From NCBI GenBank assembly GCA_026008535.1, contig BRKX01000006.1, positions 34,460,664 through 34,524,663 on the forward strand: DNA of 64,000 bases, given 5' to 3'. A program made the translations under genes and the position numbers. Source of the DNA: Perilla frutescens (lineage: Eukaryota; Streptophyta; Magnoliopsida; Lamiales; Lamiaceae). The notes beneath the pieces were generated by a model that searched no databases, was not told the origin of the DNA, and saw only the letters and a program-made list of their open reading frames with translations. This document shows, in pieces, positions 34,049 through 44,155 of this stretch; within the stretch, counting starts at the first letter, position 1; each line of letters starts with the position of its first letter.

Positions 34049-35434
34049 ATGATCATACCTGAGTTTGAAGGTCTATACTATCCCGACACCTATTTGGATT
34101 GGGAATGCAAAGTAGACAAACTTTTTGAGTGCTATGACTTCCCCGAGAAAAAGAAAGTGCAGCTAGTTTTGTCAAAGTTTAGAGGTTACGCAACAACATG
34201 GTGGGGATTCCAGCAGAACCGGTGCCACAGAGATCACCTTCCACCTATCGTCACATGGCGTGAGTTGAAAGATTTGATGCGGAAACGCTTAATTCCAGAC
34301 CACTACCAATGGGAGTTGGAAGAAAAGCTATACAAGCTTAGACAAAGAGATCGAAGTGTAAATGCCTACTACAACAAAATGATTGAAGCCATGAGACGAG
34401 CTCATGTAGAAGAATATACAGAAAATACCATGGATAGATTTATAGCTGGTCTACGAAGGGCAATCCATGAAAGAGTAGCATTGTATCGCTTCGATGACTT
34501 GGAAGACATGGTGGATTACGCCATTCGGATAGAAAAATGGCTAGAGGAACTAGAGATGAAGTCAAAGGAAGAGGTTCAAGTAGAGTCGACCACGAGTTAC
34601 CAAGTTGAGTCATTCGAGGAGTTTCTACGTACCTATGTACCACCTACACGGCCTGCATCACCAGTTCAGCCGGTCATGCATGTGCCAAGCCAAGCCAGCA
34701 ACATTCAAGAGGAGATCCACGTTGAGTTACCATCTGAGATTGTTGCCATCAAAGAAGATTCTACTTTCGAGGTAACAATTTCAGTTGATGCACCTATTGA
34801 AGAACTAATCGATATTGCTACTTGTGAGAATGTTGGAGAAGAAGAGAAGGTTGTTGAAGAGCTTGATCTAGAAGAGTCGGATCAATCTTTGAGTGAAGAA
34901 GAAGAAAACATGGAGATCAATGTTGCAGTTGAAGAAGTTGAAGTAATTGAAAATTTGGAGGAAATGCAGCCGTATTTTGAAGAAAAGGAGATTCGCATCA
35001 ATAGAGCATTGATTGACAACAAACTTGAGCAAACGAGCCCGACAGAGCTACTGAATTCTAACATTTTTTGTCAACCGTTTTCTTGTGATGTCTCTATTCT
35101 GCAGGTTGTTAAAGATGTTTCAATGGAAGTTGAAGTACCACCAGACTTGTTCGTAAATGCCACATCAAAGCGTTCTATGGTGCTAACGCTTCAATCATCC
35201 AACATCGAGTGGGAGTTCTCATTCATGTATATGAAGATGTGTTTTATGCAGCTTGTGCAAAAAGAGTTCGATGGTCAGTTCGTGTTCGTCTTTGATCCCG
35301 GAGACTTGAATTCGAGGATGAATTCTTTTCAAGAGGAGGGGAACGATATGAGCACGAAAAGCCTTGAAGAATCTAATCCGAAGATGCGAATACCTGGTCC
35401 AATTACACGACTTCGAGCAATACAATTGCAATGA
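34049..35434 (+). CDS. gag: Gag-like protein of the gag-only CRM-related element
   Basis: An uninterrupted frame of 461 codons starts at ATG 34049 (MIIPEFEGLYYPD). The N-terminal 170 residues fit the retrotransposon gag (capsid) family: YLDWECKVDKLFECY, GYATTWWGFQQ, WRELKDLMRKRLIPDHY, LYKLRQRDRSVNAYY and DRFIAGLRRAI. The middle (residues about 200-330) is acidic with many Glu and Val. No CCHC zinc knuckle and no protease motif is present. The last 30 codons cross the polypurine tract into the LTR and end in PGPITRLRAIQLQ, a tail normally found at the end of pol in the related autonomous elements. The ORF therefore looks like a fusion of gag with the far end of pol after deletion of the rest. 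Being intact, it may be recent or still expressed; the two other copies nearby are broken. Confidence 0.82.
   Translation: MIIPEFEGLYYPDTYLDWECKVDKLFECYDFPEKKKVQLVLSKFRGYATTWWGFQQNRCHRDHLPPIVTWRELKDLMRKRLIPDHYQWELEEKLYKLRQRDRSVNAYYNKMIEAMRRAHVEEYTENTMDRFIAGLRRAIHERVALYRFDDLEDMVDYAIRIEKWLEELEMKSKEEVQVESTTSYQVESFEEFLRTYVPPTRPASPVQPVMHVPSQASNIQEEIHVELPSEIVAIKEDSTFEVTISVDAPIEELIDIATCENVGEEEKVVEELDLEESDQSLSEEEENMEINVAVEEVEVIENLEEMQPYFEEKEIRINRALIDNKLEQTSPTELLNSNIFCQPFSCDVSILQVVKDVSMEVEVPPDLFVNATSKRSMVLTLQSSNIEWEFSFMYMKMCFMQLVQKEFDGQFVFVFDPGDLNSRMNSFQEEGNDMSTKSLEESNPKMRIPGPITRLRAIQLQ
35330..35343 (+). other. Polypurine tract of element A
   Basis: CAAGAGGAGGGGAA directly before the right LTR. It lies inside the gag frame and encodes part of QEEGN. 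Confidence 0.7.
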
Positions 35435-36480
35435 TTTTTCCAAGCATTTGTATGTAAGAAGTTCGAAGATGACAAAGGAATTGAGAGCATCTCAAATATT
35501 TCTACTTTGTTAATAATTAAAGATTGGAGATCAAGATTTGAAGAACAATGCATGAAGATAGAACTCATCAAGCTGTGCCTGCATGACAGATTTGCATTGC
35601 ATGGAATTTTCGTCCCTTATTTGACTTAATTAGGGGTTGAATTTTATTTAGACTATAGTATTTATTTAATTATGTTAGACTATAATTTAGTTCATATTTT
35701 TATTTAATTTTGATGTAATTTTCGTCCATTAATTACATAGGTTTGAGTATAATTGTATTTAAGGCAATTTCCTACCTTGAATAAAATTCTAGTTTAGGTA
35801 TCTTCCTAGTATAGTTAGAGATCGCTTTTGGATCAATTTTTGAGTCTTTTTTTATGCAAATTTCGCCCCCCTTATGTCTTATAAGTAGGGGAACCATGTC
35901 ACATTGTTACTTTAGACACTGTTGAAGATATTTTGCTTTTGCATCTAATTGTGTCTCAAATCTTATATTCTTTTGATTGTTTTCCATCAAGAAAATTATC
36001 ATTTTTAGAATTAGCACATCTAAGTCTTATTCAAGGGTATTGCTTAATCCACTTGAGGGATTAACCAGTATTCGCTAATCGAAGATCAACTTAGAGATTT
36101 CAACCTTGGATACGTTCGAGATTTAAGGCGGCTATCGGGTTGTGATTCACATCGACGTGATCATCCTCCATCAACCATAATCGACAACAACCATCTTCAT
36201 CAACGTTCGCCATCAAGTCCAGCCCCCAGTTCGAATTCAATTTCAGTTCTAATTCATCTGTAAGTTAATTCGATCCTTAATATATCCTACCTTCTCCAAG
36301 CCCTTCTTCACAAGCCTCCACACACGATACCTACCTTATTCCAGCCCCCATATGTCTATGTCAGCCCTTATCTTCATTGGTATTGTGTTACATAGTTGTG
36401 TCGTTATCTAGGTATTCTAGTTGTCTAGATTTATCGTAATTTTCATTTGTTTATCGAGTCGGATTGAAGCCCTTCCTTAA
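35344..36480 (+). repeat. 3' LTR of element A, truncated at its end
   Basis: It starts CGATATGAGC (T to C at the first base compared with 31924) and follows the left LTR up to GAAGCCCTTCCTTAAG, about 75-85 bp before the expected end. There it joins an inverted gag fragment. Confidence 0.85.
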
Positions 36481-36921
36481 GTGATACAATTATACCTTTT
36501 CTCGGATTACCCTTCGTAGACCAGCTAGAAATCTATCCATGGTATCTTCTGGATATTCTTCTACATCACCTCGTCTCACGGCCTCAATCATTTTGTCGTA
36601 GTAGGCATTTACACTTCGATGTCTTTGTCTAAGCTTGTATAGCTTTTCCTCCAACTCCCAATTGTAATGATCTGGAATGAAGCGTTTCCGCATCAAATCT
36701 TTCAACTCACGCCATGTGTCGATAGGTGGAAGGTGATCTCTATGGCACCGGTTCTGCTGAAATCCCCACCATGTTGTTGCGTAGCCTTTAAACTTTGACG
36801 AAACTAGCTGCACTTTCTTTTTCTCGGGGAAGTCATAGCACTCAAAAAGGTTGTCTACTTTGCGTTCCCAATCCAAATAGATGTCGGGATAGTATAGACC
36901 TTCAAACTCAGGTATGATCAT
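36481..36921 (-). pseudogene. gag: Truncated gag of element B
   Basis: From ATG 36921 the frame reads MIIPEFEGLYYPDIYLDWERK and follows the 34049 ORF closely through YATTWWGFQQNR and MDRFLAGLRRVIREKV. It ends at the rearrangement junction near 36481. The part present has no internal stop until TAA near 36490. The deletion removes the acidic middle and C-terminal tail. Confidence 0.85.
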
Positions 36922-37779
36922 GTTGTTGCGGTAGAGATGGAGAGAATTTGGTGTATAGGGTGTATGGGTATACAGAGTATGATTGGTGTATGGTGCATGG
37001 ACCGGATGGTGCATGGGTGCATATGTGTATGGTCTGGATGGTGTATATGGGTATGAACAAATGATATATGTGGAATAAGATAAATTTCTGAACCCCTTGA
37101 TAATGGTGGACGAAAATTTAGGGGGAGAAAGTGTATATGGAAGGTTTGGAAGGATTTGGATGGAAGAAAGCTAGAAAAGGAAAGAATTAGATGTATTTTT
37201 GAAGTTCCCAAATAGAATAGGAATCCAAAAATAAATCCAAAAGTATGGAAGGTAAGAAGTCAAAGGAAAAGGAAAATGGGATTAGGTAATTTGGAAAGTG
37301 TTACACAATTGTGTCACAATCTAAATATTCTAATTGAACTAGACTCTAAAAGGAAAAAACTAAAAATAAATTACAACTCAAAAGGAAATTACCAAAACAA
37401 AAATAAAACTTGGAAGGAAAGTTCCAAAAATAAAATAAATCACTAATGGAAGGTACCAACTATAGAACTTGACTAAAAGGAAAATACCAACTATAGAAAA
37501 GTACTATAAGAAAAGAACCAAAATTAAAACAAGACTCAAAAGGTAACACAATGAATATGCCTCTTTTCTCTTTTTTTTTTCTTTTTTTTTTAATTTTCGG
37601 ATTTTTTTTTATCCAAACAGTTGTTTTTTTTATCGGCCTTTTTTTATCAGCTTTTTTTTAAGTAATAACTATGCTATTACAACTCGATGACACGTATGAA
37701 AATAAAGACACGTAGGATAAATTGACACGTCGGATTGAACCACGACCAGCAGAGCTGACGTAGCTCTGATGCCAAATTA

Positions 37780-38942
37780 TGATACGATCCGGACTATTAA
37801 TCTAGCACGAATCTTGAGATCGTAGCGGAAGACTTAGGAACAAAACACGTCAACTTATTGAAGGGCTTCAATCCGACTCAATAGACAACGGAAAATTATG
37901 ACAATCTAGACAATGAAGATACATGAAGATACCTAGAACAATGACACAAAATATATAACACAATACCAAAGGTTTAGGAACTGAATAGGGACATTTATGG
38001 GCTGGAATTATGTAGGTTTTCGTGTGTGAGGCTAGTGAAGAAGGGCTTGGAGAGGATAGGATATGATAAGGATCAAACGAACTTACGGAAAGAATGAAAC
38101 GGCGTAGAACTTGAACTCGAAGTTATTGTGGCTGGATAAGAGGCGTGCATTGATGGAGTATGGTCAACGTCGAGTATGGTTGATGGATGATGATTCGTTG
38201 ATGTGAATCACAACCTGATAGTTGCCTTGCGATCTCGAACGTACCACGAGGCCAAAATCTCTAAGCTACTCTTCGATATTAGCGAGTACTCATTAATCCC
38301 TCGAGTGAATTAAGGAATACCCTTGAATAAGACTTAAAGATGCTATCCTCTAAGAATGATGATTTATGACTAAATCAACAAAAGTGTTTGTTTGATCAAC
38401 CTAAGGATCGTGATAGAATTGAGAAAATAACTCTTTATTTCATGCAACGTCTAAAATAATAATGTACAATGGTTCCCCTATTTATAATACATAGGGGAAC
38501 GAAAATAATCATCAAAAAAGGTCTAAAAATTGATCCAAAAGGGATCTCTAACTATACTAGGAAGATACCTAAACTAGAATTCTATTCAAGGTAGGAAATT
38601 GCCTTAAATACAATTCTAGTCAAACCTATTTAATAATTGACGAAAATTACAATATAAAATAGATAAAATCTGATCTAATTAATTAAATACCATAGTCTAA
38701 TTAAATACTATAGTCTAAATAAATCAATCCCTTAAATAAATAACTAAGGGGGACGAAAACTCCATGCAACTTGTCTATGCAATGTGAATCTGCCATGCAT
38801 GCACAACTTGATGAGTTCTATCTTTATGTATTGCTCTTCAAATCTTGATCTCCAATCTTTGATTGTTAATGGAGTAATAATCTTGGGATTCTTTAATGAC
38901 AGCTTTGGATGGACCGATTTGATGCTTACCATGGTCTCATCA
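37780..38942 (-). repeat. 5' LTR of element B (1163 bp)
   Basis: On the minus strand it starts TGATGAGACCATGG at 38942 and ends GGATCGTATCA at 37780. A minus-strand TATA box (TATAAATAG) lies at 38478-38486. The primer-binding site variant TGGCATCAGAGC is at 37774-37763. Confidence 0.82.
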
Positions 38943-40029
38943 TTTCCCAAGATTGTTACTCCATTAACAATTAAAGATTGGAGATCAAGATTTGAAGAGC
39001 AATGCATAAAGATGGAACTCATCAAGTTGTGCATGCATGGCAGATTCACATTGCATAGACAAGTTGCATGGAGTTTTCATCCCCCTTAGTTATTTAATTA
39101 AGGGATTGATTTATTTAGACTATAGTATTTAATTAGACTATGGTATTTAATTAATTAGATCAGATTTTATCTATTTTATATTGTAATTTTCGGACATTAT
39201 GAAATAGGTTTGACTAGAATTGTATTTAAGGCAATTTCTTACCTTGAATAGAATTCTAATTTACGTATCTTCCTAGTATAGTTAGAGATCTCTTTTGGAT
39301 CAATTTTTAGGCCTTTTAGCTTATTATTTTCGTGGCTTTTATCCTTATAAATAGGATAAACATTGTACATTATTATTTTAGACGTTGTATGAAATAAAGA
39401 GTTATTTTCTCAATTGTCTCACGATCCTTAGGTTGATCAAACAAACACTTTTGTTGATTTAGTTATAAATCATTATTATTAGAGGATAGCATCTTTAAGT
39501 CTTATTCAAGGGTATTCCTTATTTCACTCGAGGGATTAACGGGTACTCGATAATATTGAAGAGCAGCTTAGAGATTTTGGCCTCGTGGTACGTTCGAGAT
39601 CGCAAGGCAACTATCGGGTTGTGATTTACCATAACATCATCAACCATCAACGCCCACGACGACCTCCATCCAGCCCCGTCGTCCGCCTCAAACTCAGCCC
39701 CAAGTTCAAGTTCTATGTCCGTTCATTTTATCCGTAAGTCCATTCAAACACTATCATATCCTACCTTCTCCAAGCCATTCTTCACATCCTATCACACACG
39801 TTTTTCCCTACAATACCATACTAAAAACCGTGCCTATACAGCCCCTATCTTGTTGGATTTGTGTTATTTATTTTTTGTCATTTTTCTAGGTATTTTCGTT
39901 GTCTAGATTCCGTCTTTTCATTTGTTATCGAGTTGGATTGAAGCCCTTCAATTAGTTGACGTGTTTCGTTCCTAAGTCTTCCACTACGTTCTCTAGATTC
40001 ATCCTAGATTAATAGTCTGCGTCGTATCA
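38943..40029 (+). repeat. 5' LTR of element C, lacking about 55 bases at its start
   Basis: It begins TTTCCCAAGATTGTTACTCC, which corresponds to a point about 55 bases inside LTR B, and ends GTCGTATCA. A TATA box TATAAATAG is at 39346-39354, and a possible poly(A) signal AATAAA lies in the R-like stretch near 39396. Confidence 0.8.
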
Positions 40030-40991
40030 TATTTTGGCATCAGACCCACGTTAGCTCTGCTGGTCGTGGTTCAATCCGACGTCTCCATTTTATCCTACGT
40101 GTCATCCACGTGTCTTTTATTTTCTTACGTATCATCGAGTTGAAATAGCTAGGGTACATTGAAAAACAAAAAAAAAGAAAAAAAAATCATTTAAAATAAA
40201 GGAAAACCGAAAAAAAAACTGTTCGGATAAAAAAAAATTAAAAAAAAAATCCGAAAATTAAAAAATAAAATAAAATAAGAGGTATATTCATTGTGTTTCC
40301 TTTTGAGTCTTGTTTTAATTTTGGTACTTTTCTTTTAGTAATTTTCTATAGTTGGTATTTTCCTTCTAGTCAAGTTCTATAGTTGGTACCTTCCATTAGA
40401 GATTTATTTTATTTTAGGAATTTTCCTTTCAAGTTCTAATTCTATTTGGTAATTTCCATTAGAGTTATATTTTATTTTTAGAATTTCCTTCCAAGTTTTA
40501 TTTTATTTTCCAAGTTTTATTTTATTTTGGTAATTTCCTTTTTCAGTTGTAATTTATTTTTGGTTCTTTCCTTTTAGAGTATAGTTCAATTAGGATATTT
40601 AGATTGTGTCACAATTATGTAACACTTTCCAAATTACCTAATCCCTTTTTTTCTTTTCCTTTCTACTTCTTACCTTCCATACTTTTGGATTTATTTTTGG
40701 ATTCCTATTCTATTTGGGAACTTCAAAAATACATCTAATTCTTTCCTTTTCTAGCTTTCTTCCATTCAAATCCTGTCAAACCTTCCTTATACTCCCCCAC
40801 ACCCATTAATTTTCATCCCCTATACCCTAAAGGGTTCGAAAATCTGCCCTAGTTCACATACACCAACCGTACACCATCCGGACCATACCCCCGTACACCT
40901 ATATGATCCATACACCATGCACTCATACACTACTCCGTATACCGGTAATCACTATACACTAAATTCTCGCCATCTCTACCGCAACAATATT

Positions 40992-41747
40992 ATGATCATA
41001 CCTGAGTTTGAAGGTCTATACTATCCCGACATCTATTTGGATTGGGAACGCAAAGTAGACAAACTTTTTGAGTACTACGACTTCCCCGAGTCAAAGAAGG
41101 TGAAATTAGTTTCGCTGAAGTTTAAAGGCTACGCAACAATATGGTGGGAATTACAGCAGAACCGATGCCATCGAGATCACCTTCCACCTATCGACACATG
41201 GCGTGAGTTGAAAGATTTGATGCGAAAACGCTTCATTCCAGAACACTACCAATGGGAGTTGGAAGAAAAGCTATACAAGCTTAGACAAAGAGATTGAAGT
41301 GTAAATGACTACTACAACAAAATTATTGAAGCCATGAGACGAGCTGATATAGAAGAATATCTAGAAGATACCATGGATAGATTTCTAGCTGGTCTATGAA
41401 GGGCAATCCGAGAAAAGGTAGCATTGTATGACTTTGACAAGTTGGAAGACATGGTGCAATATGCCATTGAGATAGAGATGTGGTTTGAGAGTCTAGAGAT
41501 GAGGCAAGCTGAAGTGGTTCAATTAAAGTTGAATGTAGAGTTGTCACCTAGAGCTCATCGCCAAACAGCCCTGTTTCGTTGGAACGAACCTGAGTCATTC
41601 GAGGAGTTTCTACATACCTATGTACCACCTATACGGCCTGCATGACCAGTTCAGCCAGTCATGGATGTGCCAAGCCAAGCCAGCAACATTCAAGAGGAGA
41701 TCCACGTTGAGTTACCATCTGCGATCGTTGCCATCAAAGAAGATCCT
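40992..41747 (+). pseudogene. gag: Broken gag copy of element C
   Basis: From ATG 40992 (MIIPEFEGLYYPDIYLDW) the frame matches the intact ORF at 34049. It has stops at about 41295 (RQRD-stop-SVNDYY), 41397 (AGL-stop-RAI) and 41643. The segment at 41530-41580 (LSPRAHRQTALFRWNEPESFEEF) is longer than in element A, so A lacks or C gained a short block. The match ends at VAIKEDP near 41745. Confidence 0.85.
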
Positions 41748-42072
41748 ATACTGCTTTTCATGCTATCCTCTCTATTATTAAAGCTCATCCAAAAGTTCAT
41801 ATTTTATTCATTTGTTGTTTCATACAGGCAGGTGCTAATTGAAAATCTTATAAATAGTTGCCATACATCATGATCTTGAAAGATATTCTCACTTCCTATT
41901 GGAAATTATCATCTAATTTTTCTAATAAATTATTTATACTCTCGAACATTATCAATTCCCTACTTTGTTCATCTTGGTTGACTGACTGGGACACATTCAG
42001 TCCCCTCGAATGGCTGGATATTATGTTTATTACCCTGCATATATTGATCATTTTTATTTGAGTTTTTTTTAG

Positions 42073-43260
42073 TAATGGAGGTTTCTGAAACAAATAACTT
42101 TATGAAGCTGAGATTATTCAATATTCTGTATAACTCCTGCATTCCTCAGCTAAACAAGGCAAGTCTCTTTGCTAAACTATTGGCTATGCAACATTGATTT
42201 TCTACCTCATAACTTATCAATCATAGAATATGTTATATTTGTGATGGTCCCCAACAATTTTTTCTTTTTGTGAAATTATGCAATCTTGTGCATTTAAGTA
42301 ATCGTTGGCTGGGTATCTATGATCAAAAGATATACTGCATAATATTATTTTATTATCTCTCCAGGATGTAACATCCATAAGGCAGCAACTATTATATCAG
42401 TATGATGTACTTCAGCTTCGTATCAAAGAATTGAAGAAGGCTTCTGAAAATGAGGTTCTATTATTGAATATTTATGATTCTTGTTCACTAAGTGCTGATA
42501 TAAGTTTATGCTAAATCATTGAATTTAGTGGAACTTCTAGCGGTCGGGGGTTTGGTTGGTGTAATTTGAAATATGTATTGACTAAATTTGAATTATATTA
42601 GAATTTAATATTTTTTTTTAATTTCGTGAAGATGGGATTTGAGTTTCCTATTTTGACAGGAAGAGATGTAGAGGACGAATTAATGGCTAATTAGATATTT
42701 ACATTAGTAATAATAATGTAGTAAATATCAATTATATTTTCCATATATATTTTGGCTACCTAAAACATCTTTATCATCTTAATAAACATTGGACACTAAT
42801 AATGATTGTTTGAAGCAGTTCCCAAAAAATTTAATAAGCTTGTACCATGATAGATACATCCTTCCAGCTAAATTGGTTTCTATTTTGCGGGTACTACAGG
42901 GCATATTAAATTTTATCTTATTGTGGTATTTGTTATGCTAGCATCTCTATTTCTCAATGAAATTAACAATTTGTGCAGCCACACTATGAGAGAGTTGCCA
43001 AGCGTTTCAACTTGTCAGATGTTGTTCATCCAAGGATCATAGTGATGATCAACGTAGATTAGGCCTTACTGGTACAAATCTATACTTCCTACTTTTTGAT
43101 GAAAAATAAGATTTTTGCTTCCATACTAGTATAATTCTATTTTATGCATTTATTTATTTTACCATAGGCACCTCTTCAACCCAATTCTAAAGAGGAGATT
43201 GATGAAGTTCATGTTGAGTGGGCTAATTGTGTACTTGATCATATATAGGAACAATAGAAG
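42073..43260 (+). pseudogene. Captured intron-containing gene fragment of unknown identity
   Basis: Four segments look like exons with consensus AG acceptors and GT (once GC) donors, all joining in phase 0: 42073-42158 (ends KLRLFNILYNSCIPQLNK), 42365-42454 (DVTSIRQQLLYQYDVLQLRI then KELKKASENE), 42979-43071 (PHYERVAKRFNLSDVVHPRI then IVMINVD, TAG, ALL) and 43168-43260 (APLQPNSKEEIDEVHVEWAN then CVLDHI with two TAG stops after it). The lengths of the last three are multiples of three. I do not recognise the protein family. The structure argues for capture of genomic DNA with introns rather than of a cDNA. Flanking stretches 41748-42072 and 43261-43660 show no frame. Confidence 0.5.
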
Positions 43261-43660
43261 GTATAATTTTTTTTTTGTTTCATATGATGATTTTGGCATT
43301 ATGGATATATATGATCATGTTTGTATTCTTGATTTTGAAGAGAGTGTTTAATGACTTCGAGTAGTAAAGTTTAATTTGTTGCAAATGTTAGAGATTCACT
43401 TGTGTGTGATCAAGGGACTCATGTTGGAGATTTAATTTGTTTAGAAGAGGAATGTTTTTATGTCGTTAATGTAACCAGACAATGAATATTTTATTTGAAT
43501 TGTTGTGAAGTAGTTGTATTTTGAATGGATTGTTGTTAGTGGTTGATATTTTGGATGGATTGTTATAATTTATATTTTGGATGGATAGTTGATTTATTGG
43601 TATAAATTATTATTTTGGAATATTATTATTTAAATTTTAATATCAGGCTAAATAAAAGCA

Positions 43661-44152
43661 ACAACTTACAAGCGAAAAATCGTTGTCTTAAGGTCCTAAG
43701 ACAAGAGTTTTAAATCTACTACTACAGATAAGAACCGTTGTCTCAAAAACCTAAGACAAGGGATTTTAGCCGTTGTCCTTAGAATAAAACCGTTGTCGTA
43801 AGGCTTGAAGACAACAGTTTTAACTTTTTTACTATAGATGAATACCGTTGCCTGAACTCCTTAAGACAATAGTCTTTTTCTGTTGTCTTTAGAACAGAAC
43901 CGTTGTCTTAAGGCTTTTAAGACAATAGTTTTAATTATATTACAACGGTGTAATCTGTTCTCGTCAGTTGTTAAGACAAGGGTTGTAAACTGTTGTCGTT
44001 ACTATTCAAACTGTTATCATTAGACCTTAAGACAACAGGTTCTACCCGTTGTCTGTAATGGCCCATATAGACAACACCATCAAGCACAACGATTTCAATA
44101 TCCTAAAGACAACGGTTTTTACCCGTTGTCTAAGTGCATTTTTCTAGTAGTG
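43661..44152. repeat. CACTA right subterminal repeats and terminal inverted repeat
   Basis: The motif CCGTTGTC or its complement GACAACGG, with one-base variants, occurs a dozen or more times in 490 bp in both orientations, spaced roughly every 25-60 bases. It is often in pairs that could fold back on each other (for example around 44105-44130). The end on the minus strand is CACTACTAGAAAAATG. Confidence 0.88.
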
Positions 44153-44155
44153 ATC

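Larger units (their letters stand above)
31924..36480 (+). mobile_element. Gag-only CRM-related retrotransposon A (TR-GAG-like)
   Basis: The left LTR (31924-33131) and a slightly 3'-truncated right LTR (35344-36480) flank a 2.2-kb internal region. That region holds a primer-binding site, a leader and a single 461-codon gag-like frame that runs through the polypurine tract into the right LTR. There is no protease, RT, RNase H or integrase. LTR ends are TGATATGAGC and GTCGTATCA. It depends on an autonomous partner, plausibly an element like the one at 2376-6720, whose LTR and LTR-encoded tail (GPITRLRA) it shares. The right end is cut at about 36480, where an inverted fragment joins, so target duplication cannot be checked. 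Confidence 0.8.
36481..38942 (-). mobile_element. CRM-related gag-only element B, minus strand, 5' half only
   Basis: On the minus strand this is a complete 5' LTR (38942-37780), primer-binding site (37774-37763), leader and the first about 147 codons of gag, cut at about 36481. The LTR start TGATGAGACC resembles that of the element at 5515 rather than element A. It joins element A on the left and the head of element C on the right with no intervening DNA. Confidence 0.8.
36481..41747. repeat. Head-to-head inverted repeat of LTR plus gag (arms about 2.4-2.8 kb)
   Basis: Elements B and C face away from each other, so 36481-38886 and about 38946-41747 form a long inverted repeat with a loop of about 60 bases. 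Near the centre the arms are nearly identical: both strands encode the same peptide start, NLPCMHNLMSSIFM, at 38784 (+) and 39049 (-). Similarity drops farther out in the A-rich leader regions but gag matches again. Confidence 0.82.
38943..41747 (+). mobile_element. CRM-related gag-only element C, 5' half only
   Basis: It consists of a 5'-truncated LTR (38943-40029), a primer-binding site at 40035 (TGGCATCAGACCC), a leader, and a gag copy that stops matching at about 41747, where CACTA interior sequence resumes. Its sequence is closer to element B than to A in the LTR. Confidence 0.8.
29743..44152. mobile_element. CACTA (En/Spm) DNA transposon carrying gene fragments and nested LTR elements
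   Basis: The left end reads CACTATAAGAAAAACGG and the right end, on the minus strand, CACTACTAGAAAAATGC. A 3-bp duplication atc lies on both sides (29740-29742 and 44153-44155). These are the hallmarks of the CACTA superfamily. Subterminal regions carry many copies of a CCGTTGTC-type motif in both orientations. I see no transposase, so it is non-autonomous as it stands. Between the subterminal repeats are exon-like fragments (30625-31195 and 42073-43260) and an insertion complex of CRM-related elements (31924-41747). Without that complex it would be about 4.6 kb. Its own strand cannot be assigned. Confidence 0.88.

Noticed and set aside
38744..39089. Two overlapping 101-codon frames of near-identical peptide on opposite strands
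   Set aside because: This is not a gene pair; it is the centre of the inverted repeat of two LTRs. It is reported as the palindrome instead.
43661..44152. Regularly spaced short repeats that could suggest a CRISPR-like array
   Set aside because: Repeats are 8-10 bases, in both orientations and irregularly spaced, and they sit next to CACTA terminal inverted repeats. They are transposon subterminal repeats in a plant genome.
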